In this document: piece after piece, positions 1 through 7,394 of the stretch
Numbering within the stretch: the first letter of the stretch is position 1
Layout of the letters: each line of letters opens with the position of its first letter
DNA from: Bacteroidota bacterium
GTDB lineage: Bacteria; Bacteroidota; Bacteroidia; Bacteroidales; VadinHA17
NCBI GenBank assembly: GCA_021816545.1
Contig: JAKAXP010000057.1
Span: 1-11,639, forward strand
DNA: 11,639 nucleotides
Direction: 5' to 3'
The notes under the pieces: generated by a model
What the model saw: only the letters and a program-made list of their open reading frames with translations
The model's database searches: none
Told to the model about the DNA's origin: nothing
Position numbers and translations under genes: made by a program

Positions 1-1
1 G

Positions 2-703
2 CTGTTTGAGAGATACGGCTTCCGGACCTGGTTTAAGCAGGAGGGATTTCACTATGACCTTACCAAACCGCTCGACGAGAGGTTTCGAAAGATAGCACAG
101 TGGGTGGCCGATAAACCGGGATATGAGTTCAGACACTTCACCTGGAAGGAGCAGGATAAATACATCGCCGACTTCGCCGAGGTGTTCAACGAGGCATGGG
201 CCTCCTTCAAGGCCAACTTCGAGCCCCTCGAACCTGATTATATCAAGAGCACACTGAAAAAAGCCAAAGCCATACTAGATGAGGAGTTCATCTGGCTTGC
301 ATATTTCGAGGGGAAACCCATAGCCATTTACCTCATGTTCCCCGACCTGAACCAGATTCTCAAACACCTTAACGGGAAGCTCAACCTGGTGTCAATGATC
401 AAATTCCTGTGGCTGAAGAAGCGCAATACAATGACAAGGGCCCGCGGGATGCTGATGGGAGTCATTCCCAGATTCCAGAAACTCGGAATCGAGTCGGCCT
501 TCATCCTTAAGGTACGGGAGGCAATCGAGCATAAGCCTCATTATAAGGAGGTTGAGTTCTCATGGGTAGGCGACTTCAACCCGAAGATGCGCAAGATTTT
601 CGTATCAGTCGGAAGCGTCTCAGTGAAACACTATATCACTTACAGGTATCTTTTTGACAGAAACAAAGAGTTCAAACGCTACCCAATTCCGGAGATCAAA
701 TGA
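2..703 (+). CDS. GNAT-like acyltransferase family protein, C-terminal part (5' end outside the window)
   Basis: The frame is open from base 2 to the TGA at 701-703, giving 233 residues with no start. A GTG at 104 exists, but the reading upstream of it is protein-like (L-F-E-R-Y-G-F-R, then W-F-K-Q-E-G-F-H-Y), so the gene very probably starts left of the window. The visible part resembles the C-terminal GNAT-fold half of the YghO-like proteins found in Bacteroidota: a stretch on substrate access (W-L-A-Y-F-E-G-K-P-I-A), then R-G-M-L-M-G-V-I-P-R-F-Q-K-L-G-I, where an acyl-CoA-binding turn would lie, and a final F-S-W-V-G-D-F-N-P-K-M. The substrate is unknown. Its stop overlaps the start of the next gene (ATGA), implying translational coupling with the FAD oxidoreductase. 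The GNAT assignment is from remembered family resemblance and is moderate; a real coding region is near certain. Confidence 0.75.
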   Translation: MFERYGFRTWFKQEGFHYDLTKPLDERFRKIAQWVADKPGYEFRHFTWKEQDKYIADFAEVFNEAWASFKANFEPLEPDYIKSTLKKAKAILDEEFIWLAYFEGKPIAIYLMFPDLNQILKHLNGKLNLVSMIKFLWLKKRNTMTRARGMLMGVIPRFQKLGIESAFILKVREAIEHKPHYKEVEFSWVGDFNPKMRKIFVSVGSVSVKHYITYRYLFDRNKEFKRYPIPEIK

Positions 704-2145
704 ATTATGATGTTATAGTTATCGGCTCCGGTCTCGGTGGACTGACGGCAGGGGCGAAGCTGGCCCGTGAAGGGTTGAAAGTGCTGGTCGTTGAGCAGCA
801 TAACCGTCCCGGCGGATGTGCAACCACCTTTAAAAGGGGTGATTTCACCCTCGAGGTTGGCCTGCATGAGATGGATGGCCCCGGCAGCCGTGACATGAAG
901 AACCGCATCTTCAGTGAGCTTGATGTTACCGGCAATGTGGAGTTCCTTCCTTTGCCGGAGTTCTACCGGTTCATTAGGGGAGACCTCGCCGTGACGGTAC
1001 CCCATGACCCTCAGCTGGCAGCCGCACGCCTCTATGAGTTGTTCCCTGGTGAAAAGGAGGGAATCGATCGTTACTTTGACCTGTTGCTCAACCCGAAGAA
1101 GAAGGTTACGGGCAATCCTGAACCTGATATCAGCGTCGGCGTTTTTCTCGATTCAATAATCAGTAACGAAGACCTTAAATTAATCCTCCTTGGCAACCTG
1201 GGCTATTTCCATGATGACCCCTATTCCCTGTCGCTGGCATATTACTCTGTAGCTGAAGGCAGTTATTATACAAACGGTGCCAGTTTCATCAAAGGAGGCT
1301 CACAGAAGCTGTCAGACCACCTGGCAGGCTATATCAGGAAACATGGCGGGGATGTCCTGCTGAACCATCTTGTGACCGGTGTGACGGTCAGCAACAACAG
1401 CGCCACAGGGGTGACCTTCAGGAAGCGGAGTGACCGCACCAGGGAAACCGTGACGGCCACAGCCGGTGAGATTGTGGTGAACTGCTCCGTCCCGGCACTT
1501 GCTGACATGCTGCCGCAGGAACAGGGAGCCCTCCTGAAGGAAGAATTCAGCGTGCTTAACACCGGTGCTTCGCTACTGACGGTTTATTTCGGGTTTGACA
1601 GACCGCTGAAGGAGCTGGGACACCGGTATTATTCGATGTTCATCTATGACCGTTCAGTTAAGTCGCAGGCTGACATAGCCCGCAACAACAGGGACGACTT
1701 CTCAAGGCGCAGCTTTACGTTTGTCGATTACGGGCAGGTCGACTCCTGCCTGGCTCCGGCAGGAAAGGGGGTAGGGGCAATCTGCTGCATTGATTACCTG
1801 GCCGACTGGGAAAAGCTCGGCAAGAATGAATACGAGCTCAGGAAGGAGTATGTGGCTCAGACATTCATTGAGAGGCTTGAGGAGGTGATACCGGGAGTCA
1901 GGGAGATAATCAGCTATTACGAGGTTGGCACCCCGGCAACTGTAAAAAGATATACTTTAAATCCCGGCGGGGCGGTATACGGTTTTGCGCAGAATCCCGG
2001 CAGGAAGACTCCCGACTCATTCAAAGCGGTTGAGAACCTGCATTTGGCATCAGCGTGGGGCAGGAACGGCGGAGGCTTCTCCGGCGCCATCTGCGGAGGC
2101 TATCTGAGTGCATTCAACCTGCTGAGGAAAAGAGCCAGACGCTGA
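700..2145 (+). CDS. FAD-dependent oxidoreductase of the phytoene desaturase / carotenoid isomerase / RetSat type
   Basis: A 481-residue flavoprotein. The N-terminus is a classic dinucleotide-binding fold: G-S-G-L-G-G-L at residues 9-15, an acidic residue E32 ending the second strand to bind the adenosine ribose, and R-P-G-G at 36-39. A second FAD-contact region is at the C-terminus (residues 450-467, A-S-A-W-G-R-N-G-G-G-F-S-G-A-I-C-G-G). Length and layout match the amine-oxidase/CrtI superfamily, whose members desaturate, isomerise or saturate polyene and retinol-like lipids; the actual substrate cannot be read from sequence. No carotenoid genes are visible beside it. It starts at an ATG overlapping the stop of the GNAT-like gene by 4 bases, so the two are probably one operon. 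Its stop lies only 10 bases from the stop of the convergent hydrolase gene. Confidence 0.9.
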   Translation: MNYDVIVIGSGLGGLTAGAKLAREGLKVLVVEQHNRPGGCATTFKRGDFTLEVGLHEMDGPGSRDMKNRIFSELDVTGNVEFLPLPEFYRFIRGDLAVTVPHDPQLAAARLYELFPGEKEGIDRYFDLLLNPKKKVTGNPEPDISVGVFLDSIISNEDLKLILLGNLGYFHDDPYSLSLAYYSVAEGSYYTNGASFIKGGSQKLSDHLAGYIRKHGGDVLLNHLVTGVTVSNNSATGVTFRKRSDRTRETVTATAGEIVVNCSVPALADMLPQEQGALLKEEFSVLNTGASLLTVYFGFDRPLKELGHRYYSMFIYDRSVKSQADIARNNRDDFSRRSFTFVDYGQVDSCLAPAGKGVGAICCIDYLADWEKLGKNEYELRKEYVAQTFIERLEEVIPGVREIISYYEVGTPATVKRYTLNPGGAVYGFAQNPGRKTPDSFKAVENLHLASAWGRNGGGFSGAICGGYLSAFNLLRKRARR

Positions 2146-2155
2146 CACCATTCAA

Positions 2156-3244
2156 TTAATCTGAAAAGCTGGTTACCCCGTTCAGAACATCTGACGCCAT
2201 TATCTCAAGAAATCTTTCCGGGTCTTCAAACATCGGGCTGTGGGCGGAGTTTTCAAAGAGGTAAAACCTCTTCATAGGGCAGTCAAGTTTATTGAAATAC
2301 TCTTCTGAAAGCTCCCGGTTGACGGTTAGGTCATGCCTGCCGCTGATGAAGTATGCCGGTATCCCGAGAGACGGAACCTCCTTTTCCATATCGAGTGCCA
2401 GCACCTCTGCCCTGAGACCGGACTTATTGACGAATGAAAACTTCGAACGCCAGATGTTGTACTTCTCCCTGAGGGTATAAGCCCTGCACAGCCAGACAGG
2501 ATAAAAAACACCTGTCATTATCGATTTCATGTTCCTCATAGTGCCAATACCCAGTTCATGCATCGACTTATCCCTCAGAACTGAATTGAAAAACGGCAGG
2601 AGAGATGAGTCATCTTCGGTTACCGGGTACTTTGCGAACCGGGTAACCATTTTTGTGTTGCCCATTTCGGAATACCGGTCAACCATATATTTCCAGGCCC
2701 TTTTCTCAGACTCAGCCTGTTTTGTAATCTGGGCCATGCCGATATAGGCATTGAACAGCTGCGGGTTATCAGCAACAGCTTTGACAGCGAATGCCGTACC
2801 GCCAGAGTGCGCCATGATATAAATTTTCTCCTTCCCGAACCGCTCACGGAGGTAATTTGTCACCCCAATCATGTCAGCCGCATGTTGCCTGAGTGTCAGG
2901 CTCTCCTTTGTCACTTCAGGGGTCACGGAGAGGCCTCCGCCACGCTGATCCCAGTAACAGACAGTGAAGTAATCTTCAATGCCGGTTGGGTACTTTTCAA
3001 CAAGAAAATACTCTGAGAATGACGGGCCTCCATGGACGAAAAGAAGTACAGGATTGGTTGTGTCCGCGCCCCTGATAAACATACCCTGGCGGACACCGCC
3101 GATCTGTACAAATGTCTTTTCGCAAATGCTCCTGCCTGAATAACCGGAAGGGCATGAACCGGGTTTACCGGGACTAATAACAACCAGGAATATCATCAAT
3201 GCAGCAACTGCCACAAGTAAACCGGGAATTACCATCTTATTCAT
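2156..3244 (-). CDS. Membrane-anchored alpha/beta hydrolase (prolyl iminopeptidase-like, S33 type)
   Basis: 362 residues. Residues 5-24 form a hydrophobic N-terminal segment that reads as a signal anchor or signal peptide, so the enzyme probably acts outside the cytoplasm. The hydrolase domain follows: H-G-G-P at 71-74 (oxyanion-hole loop), D-Q-R-G-G at 99-103, nucleophile elbow A-H-S-G-G at 145-149 with Ser147, probable acid Asp305 in G-R-H-D, and His335 in S-A-H-S-P. H-G-G-P plus D-Q-R-G is the signature of proline iminopeptidase-like hydrolases, but many relatives act on esters or other amides, so no substrate is claimed. The ATG overlaps the TGA of the upstream SRPBCC gene (ATGA), so the two are co-translated. 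The stop is 10 bases from that of the convergent FAD oxidoreductase, and I see no terminator between them. Confidence 0.88.
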   Translation of the reverse strand: MNKMVIPGLLVAVAALMIFLVVISPGKPGSCPSGYSGRSICEKTFVQIGGVRQGMFIRGADTTNPVLLFVHGGPSFSEYFLVEKYPTGIEDYFTVCYWDQRGGGLSVTPEVTKESLTLRQHAADMIGVTNYLRERFGKEKIYIMAHSGGTAFAVKAVADNPQLFNAYIGMAQITKQAESEKRAWKYMVDRYSEMGNTKMVTRFAKYPVTEDDSSLLPFFNSVLRDKSMHELGIGTMRNMKSIMTGVFYPVWLCRAYTLREKYNIWRSKFSFVNKSGLRAEVLALDMEKEVPSLGIPAYFISGRHDLTVNRELSEEYFNKLDCPMKRFYLFENSAHSPMFEDPERFLEIMASDVLNGVTSFSD

Positions 3245-3699
3245 TTATCTGTCATAAAGTCAAATGCGCCTTTCCGGAGATTGATACCATATTCAAGGTA
3301 AGCCTTCAGGCATGCAAGGAAGTTTGCCCATCCCTGCGTGTTTCCCTTGAGCCACTTCAGGCCTGCTTCATCAGGCTGCCTTTTTCCCTCGGTGATGCGA
3401 ACAACAGTTGATCCTGAATCTCGGGGGGTCAGCCTGATCTCCACAAGCAGGTCCATCCCGTCAGACTCCCACCGGAATGAGACAAAACTGTCTTTCTCAA
3501 TACGGGCCACCCTTACCGGGAACTCAAAATCAAACTCGGGGAACCTCCACATGACCACCTTCCCCTCCTCCAGCCTCCCGCTGCCTCGGGAAATGAAATA
3601 ATTTGACATTTGTGCCGGGTCAACGATTGCCTCAAACACCTCATGGGGAGTCTTCAGGATCCCGATTGCGGTTTCAATTTCAAGAGTACGGTTTTCCAT
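3241..3699 (-). CDS. AHSA1-type SRPBCC domain protein
   Basis: The chosen start gives 152 residues. An in-frame ATG at 3753 would add 18 residues (rich in N and H) that do not belong to the fold; the ATG at 3699 has the AT-rich leader common for Bacteroidota and places the first beta strand (L-E-I-E-T-A-I) about where the family begins. The domain has the usual AHSA1 features: the early helix P-H-E-V-F-E-A-I, a central run of beta strands, and the closing helix after G-N-T-Q-G-W (W-A-N-F-L-A-C-L-K-A-Y-L). These helix-grip proteins bind hydrophobic ligands or act as co-chaperone-like or stress proteins; the ligand is unknown. It overlaps the hydrolase gene by 4 bases and follows the DUF6090-like gene by 65 bases, so all three may share a transcript. 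Confidence 0.85.
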   Translation of the reverse strand: MENRTLEIETAIGILKTPHEVFEAIVDPAQMSNYFISRGSGRLEEGKVVMWRFPEFDFEFPVRVARIEKDSFVSFRWESDGMDLLVEIRLTPRDSGSTVVRITEGKRQPDEAGLKWLKGNTQGWANFLACLKAYLEYGINLRKGAFDFMTDK

Positions 3700-3764
3700 A
3701 TGATTGTGATTTGTTGCTTCTGCTCCCGGTGATAAGTTGTCATGCCTGAGCACCGTTTATTGGT

Positions 3765-4601
3765 CTAATCTTTAAGCCTGTACTGACCCTGGATGAAAGT
3801 CACAAGTTCCCTCCCCTCGGTGTTGACTGCCTCAAGATAGCTTATCAGGCCGGTCAGCCCCCGGTTCCAGAGAAAAAGATGTGAATAGGCCTGGTTCAGG
3901 ACCTGTATTCCCTGCCCGGTCATCGGAACCGGAACACCGGGGTTCCTGTTCAGGCTGATAAAATCGAAGAGCTGACTGTAATAGGTGAGGTTCGTAAGAG
4001 CACTGTACATGAGATCTGACTGGGTGTAATACCTCTTCAGCGTCTGGTCATACTTCATGATCCTGTCTGAGACCTCCTTTTTCCTTATAAGCCGGAGTTC
4101 GCCGTTACTCTTGAGCTGCTGAATTGTCCTGTCATTTGAGACGAATACCTCCAGGCCCATATTCCTGGTCCACAGGTTAAAGACGTCATTTGAGTTTTTG
4201 ACCGTCTCCGGATCAGACAGAGACACCAGAACGCTGTCAAGCCCGGCATTCATCATCCTGAGCCGGTCCAGGGTAAGGCCAGACCCGATTGTGTCCGAGA
4301 TGACATCTTCAACAAGTGACCGGATGAAGATCTTTTCGCGCTGATGCTCTGACATTTTTTCCCGCCAGTTGTCAGCCATGAACCCACAGAATACAGCAAG
4401 AAAAAGCAGGATGAAATCAAAGAAATGGTCCCGTGCCCTTTTAACGAAAGATTTAAGCACCCCGGTTTTGTGAATATCCTCTGTCAGAGGAGGAGAGGCA
4501 GGTTCTTCATTTTTTTTACCGGATTCAGGAGGTTTCGTTTGCAAACCCTCATTAAGCCCCGGCGCTTTGTCTGAAGCATCTTCAATGCGCCTTTCATCCA
4601 T
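3765..4601 (-). CDS. DUF6090-like single-pass membrane protein
   Basis: 278 residues. Residues 1-45 are hydrophilic, rich in K, E and P and probably disordered. Residues about 60-76 (F-F-D-F-I-L-L-F-L-A-V-F-C-G-F) form one transmembrane helix, followed by A-D-N-W-R-E-K, the counterpart of the I-N-N-W-N-E motif after the helix in DUF6090 proteins of Bacteroidota. The C-terminal part is helical and includes the stretch R-T-I-Q-Q-L-K-S-N-G-E-L-R-L-I, matching the family pattern of a Q-L-x-x-x-G-x-L-x-L-I core. Function is unknown for the family. It is the first gene of the leftward block and is divergent from the tandem SRPBCC gene. The start is the ATG at 4601; another in-frame start further in would remove the charged tail but keep the helix. 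Confidence 0.75.
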   Translation of the reverse strand: MDERRIEDASDKAPGLNEGLQTKPPESGKKNEEPASPPLTEDIHKTGVLKSFVKRARDHFFDFILLFLAVFCGFMADNWREKMSEHQREKIFIRSLVEDVISDTIGSGLTLDRLRMMNAGLDSVLVSLSDPETVKNSNDVFNLWTRNMGLEVFVSNDRTIQQLKSNGELRLIRKKEVSDRIMKYDQTLKRYYTQSDLMYSALTNLTYYSQLFDFISLNRNPGVPVPMTGQGIQVLNQAYSHLFLWNRGLTGLISYLEAVNTEGRELVTFIQGQYRLKD

Positions 4602-4773
4602 GGCATGAAAATTTTACACAAAGTAATACTTTTCCCCGGATCCAGAATCCAGGGAACGGGTATTGATATTTGAACGTACCATTTCAGAGGGAGGGCTATA
4701 ATATGGCATTTTGACAAACAATTGCATCCCCCCATTGTTTATATTTCATCAGGTAACTTAAAACCGTAATATC
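4602..4773. promoter_or_regulatory. Divergent intergenic region with weak promoter candidates both ways
   Basis: This 172-base gap separates two divergent genes and must hold a promoter for each. Rightward, TATATTTC at 4740-4747 matches the Bacteroidota -7 element (TAnnTTTG) at all but the last base and would give a leader of about 20 bases; the nearest TTTG, at 4710-4713, is 26 bases upstream, more than the usual 19-21. Leftward, the complement of 4619-4626 reads TTACTTTG, one mismatch from the same element, with no good -33 partner. The calls are by eye and weak; that promoters lie here is a safe inference from gene orientation. Confidence 0.35.
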
Positions 4774-5652
4774 ATGACACCGAAAGGAGAAAGACTGGTT
4801 GTTACCGTGTCAACCACGATAATCGCACCACTGGAAAAGGTCTGGGAACTGTTCTCAAACCCCATTCATATAATTCACTGGAACCATGCATCAGACGACT
4901 GGCAGACCAGCTACGCTGAAAACGATCTTCGCCCCGGAGGGGCATTCCTTTCACGGATGGAAGCCAGGGACGGCTCCGAAGGATTTGATTTCTCGGGAAG
5001 ATTTACTGATGTGGTTCCGGGGAAGTCGATAGCCTACACCCTCGATGACGGGAGGAACGTTGACATTCTTTTCAGGGAGACCGCAGGAAGAACACTGGTT
5101 ATGGAGTCGTTTGAGACTGAGGACCTCAACAGCGCAGAGCTTCAGAGAGACGGATGGCAGGCAATTCTTGACAACTTCAGAAAGTATGTGGAAGGTTATG
5201 GCAGGAGGGAGATGCTCCATTTTGAAACCACAATTGACAACACGCCTGAAAACATATTCCGGATCATGCTGGGAAGTGAGTCATACAGCAAATGGACCAA
5301 ACCGTTCAATCAGGAATCACGCTTCACCGGTTCCTGGGAAAAAGGTGAAAGGATACTTTTCCTTGGAACGGATGCCGACGGCAAGTCTTCCGGGATGTTA
5401 TGCCGGATCCGGGAAAACATACCGGGGAAATTCCTGAGTATTGAAAGTCTGCGGGAAGTTGTTGACGGCAAGGAAGTTGCCGGCGAAGGCAAGAGCGAGA
5501 CCTGGCACGGAGCACTTGAAAACTATACCATGAAGCCGGTTGGCAGCAGCACTCAATTAATGATAGACACCGATGTGCCGGCTGAGTTCAGGGATTTTGT
5601 CCTGCAGGCATGGCCCGGGGCACTCAAAATCCTGAAAGAGTTGTGCGAGTAA
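4774..5652 (+). CDS. Tandem AHSA1/SRPBCC protein (two helix-grip domains)
   Basis: 292 residues containing two AHSA1-type domains in a row. Domain 1 (about 8-142) has the family signature nearly in full: P-L-E-K-V-W-E-L-F, two Trp residues around 36-43, the G-G-A-F-L-S-R-M-E-A strand with D-G-S-E-G-F-D-F-S-G, and the closing G-W-Q-A-I-L-D-N-F helix at 127-135. Domain 2 (about 146-292) is more diverged: F-E-T-T-I-D-N-T-P-E-N-I-F at its start, W-T-K-P-F-N in the middle, and A-W-P-G-A-L-K-I-L-K-E-L at the end. A single AHSA1 domain is about 140-150 residues, so this is a duplication or fusion. There is no signal peptide, so it is probably cytoplasmic. Ligand and role are unknown. It is divergent from an operon holding another AHSA1 protein, which suggests local amplification of the family. 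The ATG has an AT-rich leader and no Shine-Dalgarno sequence. Confidence 0.88.
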   Translation: MTPKGERLVVTVSTTIIAPLEKVWELFSNPIHIIHWNHASDDWQTSYAENDLRPGGAFLSRMEARDGSEGFDFSGRFTDVVPGKSIAYTLDDGRNVDILFRETAGRTLVMESFETEDLNSAELQRDGWQAILDNFRKYVEGYGRREMLHFETTIDNTPENIFRIMLGSESYSKWTKPFNQESRFTGSWEKGERILFLGTDADGKSSGMLCRIRENIPGKFLSIESLREVVDGKEVAGEGKSETWHGALENYTMKPVGSSTQLMIDTDVPAEFRDFVLQAWPGALKILKELCE

Positions 5653-5658
5653 ACTGAT

Positions 5659-5679
5659 CCCCTTCTTACCCGAAAGGGG
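5659..5679. terminator. Weak hairpin between convergent genes
   Basis: CCCCTT at 5659-5664 pairs with AAGGGG at 5674-5679 around a 9-base loop, in the 43-base gap between the tandem SRPBCC stop and the stop of the convergent secreted-protein gene. Placement fits a shared terminator, but neither side carries a proper T-tract, so support is modest. Confidence 0.35.
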
Positions 5680-5695
5680 GCACTTACGAAAATGA

Positions 5696-6736
5696 CTATT
5701 TGTTGATTAGTTTCGAAATCTCATCCCATTTTACCCGGTTGACAAAGAGCTGCGGGTAGTTCGGGTATCCGGCCCTGCGGAGTTGCTCTTCCATCTCTTC
5801 GTCCGAAAGGACAGGATTCCAAAAACTCATAAACTGTATCGCAGATGGTGGCAACGATCTGTCCCAGTATTCAGGGTTGAACCGCATTATCTGCAGCCCC
5901 TGCCCTCTGCCATTGGCCCTCAGGACAAAATGCGAATCATGCCCGAAGTAAGCCGGTGCGGCAAGTTCCTCAGCGGATAGGTCGGCAATCTCACTTTTAA
6001 GCTGATCGAGGACCATCCTGTCTATCTCAACTTTCTGAAAAAGGGAGTAATATGCCAGGCTTGCATCTGCCAGCTCCTGAAGTGTTACCGGAAGCCAGTA
6101 GGGAGGTCTCTCCGGATTATATACAACAATCTGTTCCGTTGCGCCGGTGTTTGCCGCGTAAATATCAACTCCCGGGCAGGGGCTCTCCCTGAACAAAGAT
6201 ACCGGGAAATACTGCCATAGTCTTTCCAGCGCATTCCTTACATCCTCTGTCCTTGAAAGGTCATACCTTGAACCGTCTTCAACTATAGATTCCGGGGTGA
6301 AATACAAACCTTGCCGCCCTCCGGTTATACTGTTCACCAAAATGCCGTACTGAGGAGGCTCAATCGTCCATTTTCCGCCTTCTGAATCAAATATCTCGAA
6401 CAGGAAATCAAGAGTGGCCGGTATCCCGTATTCTGCTTCAGCCCGGGTTGTATAGTCGCCCCACATCCTGTTCGCTATCGTGCGTATATCATAGCCGACC
6501 GGATTATTCAGCATGGGGTGGTTCTGTCTGAACCATTCAGCCAAAACGGCCATATTGCTTTTGAAGGCAGCGTTGTCCGCAGCGCTCAGCGTAGCATTCC
6601 GTAGTTTGTATGACTTGTCGGTGAGGTGATTTTCAAATCGCCAGGCGCCCGGCTTATCAAGGAGCCATTTGTTATCCTGCCCATTAAGCAGTGCCGCCAG
6701 GAGAAATCCGGAAATAAACAGAATGCTTCTTTTCAT
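5696..6736 (-). CDS. Secreted protein of unknown function
   Basis: 346 residues that I do not recognise. Residues 1-19 form a clear signal peptide (M-K-R-S, then a hydrophobic core, then L-L-N-G before Q-D), so the mature protein is probably periplasmic or envelope-bound; there is no lipobox. Nearly the whole mature protein is soluble-looking and mixed, with many aromatic residues (W-F-R-Q-N-H, N-R-M-W-G-D-Y, P-P-Y-W-L-P) and one cysteine in S-P-C-P-G. The middle (about 90-150) alternates strand-like and glycine-rich stretches; the part after about 215 looks helical. No catalytic signature could be identified. It is a single gene, convergent with the tandem SRPBCC gene and 102 bases downstream of the DUF1697 gene. 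TATATTTT (complement of 6760-6767) is a possible -7 element, but without a good -33 box. The coding call is secure; function is open. Confidence 0.8.
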   Translation of the reverse strand: MKRSILFISGFLLAALLNGQDNKWLLDKPGAWRFENHLTDKSYKLRNATLSAADNAAFKSNMAVLAEWFRQNHPMLNNPVGYDIRTIANRMWGDYTTRAEAEYGIPATLDFLFEIFDSEGGKWTIEPPQYGILVNSITGGRQGLYFTPESIVEDGSRYDLSRTEDVRNALERLWQYFPVSLFRESPCPGVDIYAANTGATEQIVVYNPERPPYWLPVTLQELADASLAYYSLFQKVEIDRMVLDQLKSEIADLSAEELAAPAYFGHDSHFVLRANGRGQGLQIMRFNPEYWDRSLPPSAIQFMSFWNPVLSDEEMEEQLRRAGYPNYPQLFVNRVKWDEISKLINK

Positions 6737-6785
6737 AGAGGGGTAACGAGTTTTTGCAGAAAATATAATATGCTGGGTATCAACC

Positions 6786-6800
6786 GGGGTTTTGTACCCC
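6786..6800. terminator. Small hairpin between the DUF1697 gene and the secreted-protein gene
   Basis: GGGGT at 6786-6790 and ACCCC at 6796-6800 form a perfect 5-base stem with the loop TTTGT. It lies 39 bases after the DUF1697 stop (leftward). Next to that stop is a second dyad at 6815-6830 (CTGC-CAGCGCT-T-GCAG, 7 of 8 pairs). Neither has a T-run on the leftward side, so a terminator is only one option; the dyad could also be a protein site. Confidence 0.3.
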
Positions 6801-6838
6801 TAAATTAATGAAATCTGCCAGCGCTTGCAGAGTGTTCA

Positions 6839-7393
6839 TTAAAATATTTCCTGCTCCCCGCACATCTCCAGCAACCGGAGGCAGGTGTTCCAGTTTCGTG
6901 AAGTGGCGTTGGCAGAAAGTTTCTTTTCGATGAAATTATTGTGATACTTTGTGCGGCCATAACCGTCAGGACAGTGAACATAGACAACACGGTTGCCGAT
7001 TATTATTTCATCAGGGGGATAGTGATATGAAAGTAGCTTCTCCGCTTTTGCGGGATCAATGTCCCTGTCAAGAAAGGTGACATGCTGTTTCGTGAGGTCA
7101 ATGCCCGGCTTTTTCGCGAAGGGATTCTGTGCCACTGTTTCAGCCAGCTCCTGCGGCGCGAGCACCACCGCCTGGATTGTGTGACCGAACTTTTTACTGA
7201 TCAGGTCCCTTATTTTAGCGGAAAGCATTTCATCTGATCCTTCCTGTGTTTCGAAGATGACGTTACCGCTCTGGATATAGGTCCTGACATTCTTGAATCC
7301 CGCCTTTTCAAAGGCCATGGCAAGCTCCGGCATTTTGATCATGTTCTTGCCAAGGACGTTTACGCTGCGCAGGAGGGCTATTCGTGTTGCCAT
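6839..7393 (-). CDS. DUF1697 family protein
   Basis: 184 residues, the normal length for DUF1697. The N-terminus matches the family core (I-A-L-L-R-x-V-N-V-x-G-K-N-x-I-x-M at about 5-21), followed by F-K-N-V-R-T-Y-I-Q-S-G-N-V-I-F at about 34-48, the most conserved stretch of the family. Later parts (Q-E-L-A-E-T-V-A-Q-N-P-F, V-T-F-L-D) also fit. The protein is cytosolic by sequence; its biochemical role is not established. The ATG is a single base after the Fic stop (TAA-A-ATG), which points to translational coupling with Fic. The first 62 or so bases of its coding sequence occur again upstream of Fic at 9000-9061 as a broken copy, so this gene may be one of two paralogues or part of an acquired cassette. 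Confidence 0.92.
   Translation of the reverse strand: MATRIALLRSVNVLGKNMIKMPELAMAFEKAGFKNVRTYIQSGNVIFETQEGSDEMLSAKIRDLISKKFGHTIQAVVLAPQELAETVAQNPFAKKPGIDLTKQHVTFLDRDIDPAKAEKLLSYHYPPDEIIIGNRVVYVHCPDGYGRTKYHNNFIEKKLSANATSRNWNTCLRLLEMCGEQEIF
7329..7390 (-). repeat. Direct repeat copy 1: codons 2-22 of the DUF1697 gene
   Basis: This segment matches 9000-9061 in the same orientation at 58 of 62 bases, counted by hand. The four differences fall as two silent third-position changes (Leu CTC/CTT, Arg CGC/CGA) and one codon with two changes (Asn AAC to Ala GCC). Weaker similarity continues about 15 bases further into the gene. The two copies bracket the Fic gene. Confidence 0.93.
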
Positions 7394-7394
7394 T

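Noticed and set aside
104..106. GTG as start of the GNAT-like protein
   Set aside because: The frame is open and protein-like from base 2, so the gene almost certainly begins left of the window.
679..1005. Long antisense frames inside the FAD oxidoreductase and other genes
   Set aside because: They are shadows of the real reading frame on the other strand, with no family resemblance or start context.
3700..3753. Upstream in-frame ATG that would extend the SRPBCC protein by 18 residues
   Set aside because: The extra residues (N- and H-rich) do not fit the fold; the ATG at 3699 has the better leader and places the first beta strand correctly.
4711..4745. TTGACA at 4711-4716 as a sigma70-type -35 box
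   Set aside because: No TATAAT-like element at the right spacing (the AT-rich stretch begins 23 bases on), and Bacteroidota primary promoters do not follow this pattern.
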